From Streptomyces griseus subsp. griseus (GTDB taxonomy: Bacteria > Actinomycetota > Actinomycetes > Streptomycetales > Streptomycetaceae), in the NCBI RefSeq assembly GCF_003610995.1, contig NZ_CP032543.1, forward strand, positions 5,952,001 through 6,016,000: DNA of 64,000 bases. The letters are read 5' to 3'. The position numbers were made by a program, and so were the translations under genes. Positions 7,443-14,336 of this stretch are shown in pieces. The notes beneath the pieces are model-generated. The model was not told where the DNA came from, did not search any database, and saw only the letters and a list, made by a program, of their open reading frames with translations. Each line of letters begins with the position of its first letter. Position 1 is the first letter of the stretch.

Positions 7443-9770
7443 GTGACACGCGCAGCGGAAGCGGCCGGGGTGCCGGAACAGGCCGCCGCACCCCCACCCG
7501 TACGGCGTATCGCGGTCATCGGCGGCGGTCCCGGCGGCCTCTACGCCGCCGCCCTCCTCAAGCGGCTCCGCCCGGCCCGCGAGATCACCGTCTACGAGCG
7601 CAACGCCCCCGACGACACCTTCGGCTTCGGTGTCGTCCTCTCCGACGAGACCCTCGGCGGCATCGAACACGCCGACCCGGAGGTCTACCGCGCGCTGAGG
7701 GCCGAGTTCGTCCGCTGGGACACCATCGACATCGTCCACCGCGGCCGCACCCACACCTCCGGCGGCCACGGCTTCGCCGCCCTCGGGCGCCGCCGGCTGC
7801 TGGAGATCCTGCACGAGCGCTGCACCGCCCTCGGCGTCGACCTCCGCTTCCGGGCGAAGGCCCCGCCCGCCGCCGAGCTGGCCGCAGACCACGACCTGGT
7901 CATCGCCGCCGACGGGGTGCACAGCACGACCCGCGAGGCACGCGCGGACGCCTTCGGCCCGTCCCTCACCGCGCACCGCAACCGCTACATCTGGCTCGCC
8001 GCCGACTTCGCACTCGACGCCTTCCGCTTCGAGATCGCCGAGACCCCGTACGGCGTCATGCAACTGCACGGCTACCCGTACGCCCCCGATGCCTCCACCG
8101 TCATCGTGGAGATGCGCGAGGAGGTGTGGCGCGCCGCCGGACTCGACAGCTGCGACCCGGCCGAATCCACCGCCCGCTGCGCCAAGTTCTTCACCGAGGC
8201 CCTGGGCGGCCGCCCCCTGCGCGCCAACCGGTCCAGCTGGCTCACCTTCCGTACGGTCACCAACTCCCGTTGGTCGCACGGGAACACGGTCCTCATCGGG
8301 GACGCCGCGCACACCGCGCACTTCTCCATCGGCTCCGGCACCAAGCTCGCGGTCGAGGACGCCCTCGCGCTCGCCGCCTCCATCGAGGAACAGCCCGACC
8401 TCGCCTCCGCGTTGACGGCGTACGAGGCCGAGCGCCGCCCGGTCGTCGCCTCCACCCAGCGGGCGGCGGCGGCCAGTCTGCGCTGGTTCGAGGAGCTGGC
8501 CACCTACGTCGACCAGCCGCCCCGCCGCTTCGCGTTCAACCTGCTCACCCGCAGCCGCCGGGTCACCCACGACAACCTGCGGCTGCGCGACGCGTCCTTC
8601 ACCGCCGCCGTCGAGGAGGAGTTCGGCTGCCCGCCGGAGACCCCGCCCATGTTCACCCCGCTCCGGCTGCGCGGTCTCGAACTGCGCAACCGGGTCGTCG
8701 TCTCACCGATGGACATGTACTCGGCCACCGACGGGCTCCCCGGCGACTTCCACCTCGTCCACCTCGGCGCCCGCGCGCTCGGCGGGGCCGGGCTCACCAT
8801 GACCGAGATGGTCTGCGTCAGCCCCGAGGGCCGCATCACCCCCGGCTGCACGGGCCTGTGGACCGGTGAACAGGCCACCGCCTGGCGCCGGATCACCGAC
8901 TTCGTCCACACCTCGGCCCAAGGCGCGGCCATCGGCGTCCAGCTCGGCCACTCCGGCCGCAAGGGGTCCACCCGCCTGATGTGGGAGGGCATCGACCAGC
9001 CTCTGGAGACCGGCAACTGGCCCGTGTCGGCCGCCTCCCCGCTCCCGTACGCACCAGGCGTCAGCCAGGTCCCGCAGGAGCTGGACGCGACCCAACTGGG
9101 CACCATCCGTGATCAGTTCACGCAGGCAGCCCGCCGTGCCGCGGAATCCGGCTTCGATCTCCTCGAACTCCACTGTGCCCACGGCTACTTGCTCTCCGGC
9201 TTCCTCTCCCCGCTCACCAACCACCGCACCGACGCCTACGGCGGCCCGCTGGAGAACCGGCTCCGCTTCCCCCTCGAGGTCTTCGACGCCGTCCGCGAAG
9301 TCTGGCCCGCAGAACGCCCGATGACCGTCCGGATCTCCGCCACCGACTGGGCCGAGGGCGGCACCGACGCCGAGGACGCCGTCGAGATCGCCCGCGCCTT
9401 CGCCGCCCACGGGGCCGACGCCATCGACGTCTCCACCGGCCAGGTGGTCCCCGAGGAGCGCCCGGAGTTCGGCCGCTCCTACCAGACCCCGTACGCGGAC
9501 CGGATCCGCAACACCGTGGACGTCCCCGTCATCGCGGTCGGCGCCATCTCCTCCTGGGACGACGTGAACTCCCTGCTCCTGGCCGGCCGCGCCGACCTCT
9601 GCGCCCTGGCCCGCCCGCACCTGTACGACCCGCACTGGACGCTCCACGCGGCAGCCGAACAGGGCTACACCGGTCCGGCCGCCCCCTGGCCCCTCCCGTA
9701 CGGCGCGGGCAGCCGTCCCCCACCCACGGGCCGCGCGGACGCACCGAAGCCGCGGCTCACCCTGAGCTGA
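7443..9770 (+). CDS. Bifunctional anthraniloyl-CoA (2-aminobenzoyl-CoA)-type monooxygenase/reductase
   Basis: The 775-residue fusion begins at GTG 7443, 2 bp after the hydratase stop. Residues about 20-400 form a flavoprotein hydroxylase: dinucleotide site VIGGGPGGLYAA, AADGVHSTTREA, and FAD ribityl site LIGDAAHTAHFSIGSG. Residues about 402-760 form an old-yellow-enzyme-type FMN domain: FTPLRLRGLELRNRVVVSPM, HSGRKGS, HCAHGYLLSGFLSP and RADLCALARPHLYDP. This order matches the 2-aminobenzoyl-CoA monooxygenase/reductase known from Azoarcus evansii and the salicylyl-CoA 5-hydroxylase annotated in actinobacteria. The first domain hydroxylates the aromatic CoA thioester, and in the fused enzyme the second reduces the ring. 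The nearby CoA ligase and RidA-type gene favour anthranilate, but salicylate remains possible. Confidence 0.85.
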   Translation: MTRAAEAAGVPEQAAAPPPVRRIAVIGGGPGGLYAAALLKRLRPAREITVYERNAPDDTFGFGVVLSDETLGGIEHADPEVYRALRAEFVRWDTIDIVHRGRTHTSGGHGFAALGRRRLLEILHERCTALGVDLRFRAKAPPAAELAADHDLVIAADGVHSTTREARADAFGPSLTAHRNRYIWLAADFALDAFRFEIAETPYGVMQLHGYPYAPDASTVIVEMREEVWRAAGLDSCDPAESTARCAKFFTEALGGRPLRANRSSWLTFRTVTNSRWSHGNTVLIGDAAHTAHFSIGSGTKLAVEDALALAASIEEQPDLASALTAYEAERRPVVASTQRAAAASLRWFEELATYVDQPPRRFAFNLLTRSRRVTHDNLRLRDASFTAAVEEEFGCPPETPPMFTPLRLRGLELRNRVVVSPMDMYSATDGLPGDFHLVHLGARALGGAGLTMTEMVCVSPEGRITPGCTGLWTGEQATAWRRITDFVHTSAQGAAIGVQLGHSGRKGSTRLMWEGIDQPLETGNWPVSAASPLPYAPGVSQVPQELDATQLGTIRDQFTQAARRAAESGFDLLELHCAHGYLLSGFLSPLTNHRTDAYGGPLENRLRFPLEVFDAVREVWPAERPMTVRISATDWAEGGTDAEDAVEIARAFAAHGADAIDVSTGQVVPEERPEFGRSYQTPYADRIRNTVDVPVIAVGAISSWDDVNSLLLAGRADLCALARPHLYDPHWTLHAAAEQGYTGPAAPWPLPYGAGSRPPPTGRADAPKPRLTLS

Positions 9771-9787
9771 CGCGGCGCGCCCTCACC

Positions 9788-10609
9788 TCACCCCCGCACG
9801 AACCGCTCCCCGGCGTCCCGCAACCGCTCGTGCAGCCTGTCGAAGACCTCGGCCGAGCGGGCGCCCGGCCAGCTCCGGGGGAGCAGTTCCTCCGGCAGCC
9901 CCGGGTCCGCGTAGGGGAGTTGGCGCCAGGAGTCCAGGGCCAGGAGGTAGTCCCGGTAGGCCTCCTGGGGGCGGGGGCCCTGCTCGGTCTGCGGTGTGGC
10001 CTCCCACTCGCGGAGGACCGGCTCGTGGAGTTCCAGGAAGTCGCGGTGGAGGCGGGCCACCGCGTCCAGGTCCCACCAGCGGGCCACCGACTCGCGGGTC
10101 GCGGCGAAGCCCAGGTGGTCGCCGCGGAACAGGTCGACGTACGGGGCGAGTTCGAGCCGCTCCAGGGTGTGCCGGGTCTCCTCGTAGAGCCCGGCGGGGG
10201 CGATCCAGACCCCGGGGGCCGCCGTGCCGAAGCCGAGGCGGGCCAGGCGCGAGCGCAGCAGGTGGCGCTTGGCGCGTTCGGCCTCGGGGACGGAGAAGAC
10301 CGCGAGGACCCAGCCGTCCTCCAGCCGGTGCGAGGGGCGGCGGTAGATGCGCGCGTCGCCGTCGTCGAGGAGCTGGCGGGCGTCCGGCGACAGGGCGTAA
10401 CCGGCCGAGCCGTCCGCCGCCCGCGCGGCGACCAGCAGGCCGCGCCGCTTCAGGCGGGAGACGCAGGAGCGTACGGAAGGGGCGTCGACGCCCACGGCGT
10501 GCAGCAGGCGGATCAGCTCGGCCACGGCGAAGGGAGAGCCGTCCGCCGGACGGCCGTAGGCGCCGTAGAGCGTGATGATCAGGGAACGGGGGGTGCGCAG
10601 CTCGGCCAC
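9788..10609 (-). CDS. PaaX-family transcriptional regulator
   Basis: A 273-residue protein with the PaaX architecture: an N-terminal winged helix (PRSLIITLYGAYGR, then VRSCVSRLKRRGLL as the recognition helix, residues about 45-58), a central PaaX domain (DGWVLAVFSVPEAERAKRHLLRSRLARLGFG start) and the C-terminal DUF-type helical part. Family members repress phenylacetyl-CoA or other aryl-CoA pathways and are released by the CoA thioester. It starts 9 bp after the ligase stop on the same strand, so it is the second gene of that operon and would be autoregulated. Its likely operators are the TGAC-N4-GTCA palindromes at 6521 and 12392. Confidence 0.88.
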   Translation of the reverse strand: MAELRTPRSLIITLYGAYGRPADGSPFAVAELIRLLHAVGVDAPSVRSCVSRLKRRGLLVAARAADGSAGYALSPDARQLLDDGDARIYRRPSHRLEDGWVLAVFSVPEAERAKRHLLRSRLARLGFGTAAPGVWIAPAGLYEETRHTLERLELAPYVDLFRGDHLGFAATRESVARWWDLDAVARLHRDFLELHEPVLREWEATPQTEQGPRPQEAYRDYLLALDSWRQLPYADPGLPEELLPRSWPGARSAEVFDRLHERLRDAGERFVRG

Positions 10610-10618
10610 GTGATCACT

Positions 10619-12349
10619 TTAGAGGTGCCGGTCCCGGAGCAGGAACCGCTGGAGCTTGCCGGTCGCGGTGCGCGGCAGGGAGTGTTCGAAGACGAAGACG
10701 CGCGGGCACTTGTGCGGCGCCAGCACGGCTTTCATATGGGCCCGCAGGGAGTCGGCCGTCTGTTCCGAGCCCTTCGTCAGCACCACGTGCGCCACCACGA
10801 TCTCCCCGCGCAGTTCGTCCGGCCGGCCCACCACGGCCGCCTCCGCGACCTCCGGATGGCGTAGCAGGGCGTCCTCCACCTCGGGGCCCGCGATGTTGTA
10901 GCCGGAGGAGATGATCATGTCGTCGGCGCGGGCCACGTAACGGAAGTAGCCGTCCGGTTCGCGGACGAAGGTGTCACCGGTCATGTTCCAGCCGTGGCGC
11001 ACGTACTCCGTCTGCCGGGGGTCGGCGAGGTAGCGGCAGCCGACCGGGCCGCGTACGGCGAGCAGCCCCGCCTCGCCGTCGGGCAGCTCGTCGCCGTGCT
11101 CGTCGACCACCTTGGCCTGCCAGCCCGGCACGGGGACGCCGACGGTGCCGGGGCGGATGGCGTCGTCGGCGGCGGAGATGAAGATGTGCAGCAGTTCGGT
11201 GGCCCCGATGCCGTTGATGATGCGCAGCCCGGTCGCCTCGAACCAGGCCTGCCAGGTCGCCGCGGGCAGGTTCTCCCCGGCCGACACACAGCGCCGCAGC
11301 GCCGAGAGGTCCTGGCCGTCCAGCTGGCCGAGCATCGTGCGGTAGGCGGTCGGCGCGGTGAAGAGGACCGAGACCCGGTGGCGTACCAGCGCGGGCAGCA
11401 GATGGTGCGGGCCCGCCTGCTCCAGCAGGAGGGTCGAAGCCCCGGCGCGCAGCGGGAAGACCAGCAGGCCGCCGAGGCCGAAGGTGAAGCCGAGCGGCGG
11501 GCTGCCCGCGAACACGTCGTCGGGGAGCGGGCGCAGCACCTCGCGGGAGAAGGTGTCCGCGATGGCGAGCAGGTCCCGGTGGAGGTGCATACAGCCCTTG
11601 GGGCGTCCGGTGGTGCCCGAGGTGAACGCGATCAGCGCGACCTCGTCGGCGGCCGTGTCGACCGCGCGGTACGGGCCGGAGGCGGCGTGCGCGGCCGCCC
11701 GGCGGGTCAGGTCGTCGGGGCCGTCGCCGCCGAAGAGGACCGTCCGCAGGCCACCCGCGTCCGCCCCGGCCGGGCTCTCCGCCTCCACCAGCTCCGCCGC
11801 CTCCGCCAGATCCCCGGCCGAACGGGCGTCGCACAGCGCGTGGTTCACCCGGGCGAGTGAGCAGATGGCGGCCAGTTCACCCGCCCGCGCCTGCGCCAGT
11901 ACGGTCACGGCTACCGCGCCCGCCTTCATGACGGCGAGCCAGCAGGCGGCCAGCCAGGGCGTGGTGGGGCCGCGGAGCAGCACCCGGTTGCCGGGCACCA
12001 CGGCCAGGTCGTCGGTGAGCACATGGGCGATGCGGTCCACCGTCTCGCGCAGCTCGCCGTAGCTCCACACCGTCCCGTCGCCGGAGAGCAGCGCGGGACG
12101 GCCGGGGCCCCGCTCCTCCACCGTGCGGTCCAGCAGCTCGTGACCGCAGTTCAGCCGGTCGGGGTAGTGCGGCCCGGGTGTGTCGAGGAGGAGCCCGGGC
12201 CACTGCTCCGGCGGTGGGAGGTGGTCGCGCGTGAACGTGTCGGTGTGCGCACCGGGGACGCGCTCGGATCGCTCGGGATGCGCACCGGGGACGCGTACGG
12301 ACGCGTCGTCGGCGGCTGTGGGCGTGTTCGGCGAGGAATTCGGCTCCAT
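10619..12349 (-). CDS. Benzoate/2-aminobenzoate-CoA ligase family AMP-forming ligase
   Basis: A 576-residue ANL-superfamily acyl-CoA ligase. The P-loop-like A3 motif is AFTSGTTGRPKGCMH (about residues 215-229), the A7/A8 region contains GYFRYVARADDMIISSGYNI, and the A10 lysine lies in TATGKLQRF near the end. The DHLPPPEQWPGLL and LNCGHELLDRTV segments are typical of the 2-aminobenzoate-/benzoate-CoA ligase branch. It should activate an aromatic acid, probably anthranilate, with ATP and CoA. The ATG at 12349 gives an N-terminal extension of about 40 residues containing two VPGAH repeats. A shorter start is possible, but no better ribosome site is obvious. It is divergent from the acyl-CoA dehydrogenase, and PaaX follows 9 bp downstream. 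Confidence 0.87.
   Translation of the reverse strand: MEPNSSPNTPTAADDASVRVPGAHPERSERVPGAHTDTFTRDHLPPPEQWPGLLLDTPGPHYPDRLNCGHELLDRTVEERGPGRPALLSGDGTVWSYGELRETVDRIAHVLTDDLAVVPGNRVLLRGPTTPWLAACWLAVMKAGAVAVTVLAQARAGELAAICSLARVNHALCDARSAGDLAEAAELVEAESPAGADAGGLRTVLFGGDGPDDLTRRAAAHAASGPYRAVDTAADEVALIAFTSGTTGRPKGCMHLHRDLLAIADTFSREVLRPLPDDVFAGSPPLGFTFGLGGLLVFPLRAGASTLLLEQAGPHHLLPALVRHRVSVLFTAPTAYRTMLGQLDGQDLSALRRCVSAGENLPAATWQAWFEATGLRIINGIGATELLHIFISAADDAIRPGTVGVPVPGWQAKVVDEHGDELPDGEAGLLAVRGPVGCRYLADPRQTEYVRHGWNMTGDTFVREPDGYFRYVARADDMIISSGYNIAGPEVEDALLRHPEVAEAAVVGRPDELRGEIVVAHVVLTKGSEQTADSLRAHMKAVLAPHKCPRVFVFEHSLPRTATGKLQRFLLRDRHL
12246..12295 (-). repeat. 33-bp-spaced direct repeat in the ligase N-terminal extension
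   Basis: A 17-bp word (TGCGCACCGGGGACGCG) occurs at 12246-12262 and 12279-12295, exactly 33 bp apart. It duplicates 11 codons in frame (RVPGAH...). It looks like a slippage duplication in a dispensable leader. Confidence 0.7.
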
Positions 12350-12376
12350 GAAGGATCGCCCCCTTGTCGCCTTCGG

Positions 12377-12404
12377 AGCGTATCGTTCGGGTGACGGTAG
12401 TCAA
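12377..12404 (-). promoter_or_regulatory. Ligase-paaX promoter overlapped by TGAC-N4-GTCA operator
   Basis: On the minus strand TTGACT (12404-12399) and TACGCT (12382-12377) are spaced 16 bp, a good -35/-10 pair reading toward the ligase ATG. The inverted repeat TGAC-GGTA-GTCA (12392-12403) covers the -35 box. The same half-site and spacer length occur upstream of the hydratase operon at 6519. The 97-bp divergent gap therefore probably holds one operator controlling the ligase-paaX operon and perhaps the acyl-CoA dehydrogenase-ridA operon. Confidence 0.5.
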
Positions 12405-12446
12405 CAGTCCGCGATAAGGCAGAGACGCGACAAGAGAGGCGCCGCC

Positions 12447-13649
12447 ATGACGGCATTCTCCCTCGAACCGGAACAAACCGCCTGGTGCGAGGAGCTGCGC
12501 ACCCTCGCCGAGCAGGAGCTGCGCCCCCTGGCGGCGAAGGGAGAGGCCGGGCGCGTCAACCGGCCGCTGCTGGCCGCCCTCGGCGAGCGGGGCCTGCTGG
12601 AGCGGATGTTCGCCTCCGGCGCGCTGGACCTCTGCCTGCTGCGGGAGTCCCTGGCCCGGGGCTGCACCGAGGCCGAGACCGCGCTCGCCCTCCAGGGGCT
12701 CGGCACCACCCCCCTCGTCCGGGCCGGCACCCCCGCCCACCGCGAACGCTGGCTCCCCGAGGTCCGGGCCGGCCGGGCGGTCGCGGCCTTCGCGCTGAGC
12801 GAGCCGGGCGCCGGGTCCGACGCCGCGGCCCTCTCCCTGGCCGCCGAACCCACCCCCGGCGGCTGGCGGCTCACCGGCGAGAAGTGCTGGATCTCCAACG
12901 CCCCCGAGGCCGACTTCGCCACCGTCTTCGCCCGCACCACCCCCGGCGCCGGATCGCGCGGGATCACCGCCTTCCTGGTCCCCTCCGACCGCCCCGGACT
13001 CACCGGTTCCGCCCTCGACATGCTCTCCCCGCACCCCATCGGCACCCTGGAGTTCGACGGCGTACCGGTCAGCGCCGACGACATCCTCGGCGAACCCGAC
13101 CGGGGCTTCCGGGTCGCGATGGACACCCTCAACCTCTTCCGGCCCAGCGTCGGCGCCTTCGCCGTCGGGATGGCCCGCGCCGCCCTCGACGCCACCGTGG
13201 CCCACACCGCCACCCGCACCGCGTTCGGCGGCCCCTTGAGCGACCTCCAGGCCGTCTCCCACCAGGTCGCCGAGATGGCCACCCGCACCGAGGCCGCCCG
13301 CCTCCTGGTGTACGCGGCGGCCGCGGCGTACGACGCGAGGGAGAGCGGCGTGCCCCGCCGCGCCGCCATGGCCAAGCTGTACGCCACCGAGACCGCGCAG
13401 TACGTCGTCGACACCGCCGTCCAGCTGCACGGTGCCCGGGCCCTGCGCCGCGGCCATCTGCTCGAACACCTCTACCGCGAGGTCCGCGCGCCCCGGATCT
13501 ACGAGGGCGCCAGCGAGGTGCAGCGCGCCATCATCGCCAAGGAGCTGTACGCGTCCGCTGCCGCCGCCCGGGCGACGCCCGCCGCCCAGCAGCCCGCCGC
13601 AGCACATGAGCCCCGAGAGCCCCGAGAGTCCCAGGAGCCGCCCGTATGA
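12447..13649 (+). CDS. Acyl-CoA dehydrogenase
   Basis: A 400-residue flavoprotein of the medium-chain acyl-CoA dehydrogenase fold. Signatures are FALSEPGAGSDA and GEKCWISNAPEADF in the middle beta domain, and RIYEGASEVQRAIIAKEL near the C-terminus, where the Glu of YEG is the expected catalytic base. A GAGAGG site lies 10 bp before the ATG at 12447. It would introduce a double bond into the reduced, ring-derived CoA intermediate made by the monooxygenase/reductase. The C-terminal 25 residues are Pro/Glu/Ala-rich and non-conserved. The stop overlaps the start of the RidA-family gene (ATGA). Confidence 0.87.
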   Translation: MTAFSLEPEQTAWCEELRTLAEQELRPLAAKGEAGRVNRPLLAALGERGLLERMFASGALDLCLLRESLARGCTEAETALALQGLGTTPLVRAGTPAHRERWLPEVRAGRAVAAFALSEPGAGSDAAALSLAAEPTPGGWRLTGEKCWISNAPEADFATVFARTTPGAGSRGITAFLVPSDRPGLTGSALDMLSPHPIGTLEFDGVPVSADDILGEPDRGFRVAMDTLNLFRPSVGAFAVGMARAALDATVAHTATRTAFGGPLSDLQAVSHQVAEMATRTEAARLLVYAAAAAYDARESGVPRRAAMAKLYATETAQYVVDTAVQLHGARALRRGHLLEHLYREVRAPRIYEGASEVQRAIIAKELYASAAAARATPAAQQPAAAHEPREPRESQEPPV

Positions 13650-14047
13650 GCCCGTCCCACCGCATCAACCCGGCCGAACTCTCGCCGCCCACCGGCTTCT
13701 CGCACGCCGTCGTCGCCACCGGCGGCCATCTGGTCTTCCTGGCCGGGCAGACCGCCCTCGACCCGGACGGCAAGGTGGTCGGCGCCACCCTGCCCGAACA
13801 GTTCGCCACCGCGCTGACCAACCTGCTCACCGCCCTGCACGCGGCGGGCGGCGCCCCCGCCGACCTGGCCCGCGTCACGGTGTACGCCACGGACGTGGCC
13901 GACTACCGCTCCCACGCCGCCGAGCTCGGCCGGATCTGGCGCCGGCTGGCCGGGCGTGACTACCCGGCGATGGCGGTCATCGGGGTGGCCAGGCTCTGGG
14001 ACGAGCAGGCGATGGTGGAGATCGACGGGATCGCCGTGCTGCCCTGA
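13646..14047 (+). CDS. RidA/YjgF-family protein lacking the usual catalytic arginine
   Basis: A 133-residue single-domain protein of RidA length, translationally coupled (ATGA) to the acyl-CoA dehydrogenase. It has the family blocks FLAGQTALDPDGKVV (about residues 31-45), DLARVTVYATDVADY (72-86) and VARLWDEQAMVEIDGIAV (113-130). Canonical RidA enzymes hydrolyse reactive imines/enamines and use the Arg of the FPAR motif to hold the substrate carboxylate. Here the motif reads YPAM, so that Arg is Met. In an anthraniloyl-CoA pathway the amino group must leave as ammonia from an enamine/imine whose carboxylate is a CoA thioester. A RidA protein without the carboxylate-binding Arg would fit that, but this is inference. 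Confidence 0.82.
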   Translation: MSPSHRINPAELSPPTGFSHAVVATGGHLVFLAGQTALDPDGKVVGATLPEQFATALTNLLTALHAAGGAPADLARVTVYATDVADYRSHAAELGRIWRRLAGRDYPAMAVIGVARLWDEQAMVEIDGIAVLP

Positions 14048-14336
14048 GCGGGCCGGCGCATGCCGCATTCGCGCGGAGAACCCGAAACGCACCCCCCGTA
14101 AAGAATTCGTCAAGAGACTCGCGTTAGGCTCTCCGGGTGCGGCACCACATGGAACACCTTCACCTGCGTTCGCAGCGGCCTCCGCGTCCCCAGCTGACGC
14201 TTCCTCAGGCCCGTCGGGGGCCTCAGCGGGCCGGGGCACGCGCGGCGTGCCGGTCCGATGAATCCACCGGGCCGATATATCTGTATTTGGTGCCCTCTAT
14301 CTCGGTTGTCTCTCCGCTCGACCCGGACGCCACGCT

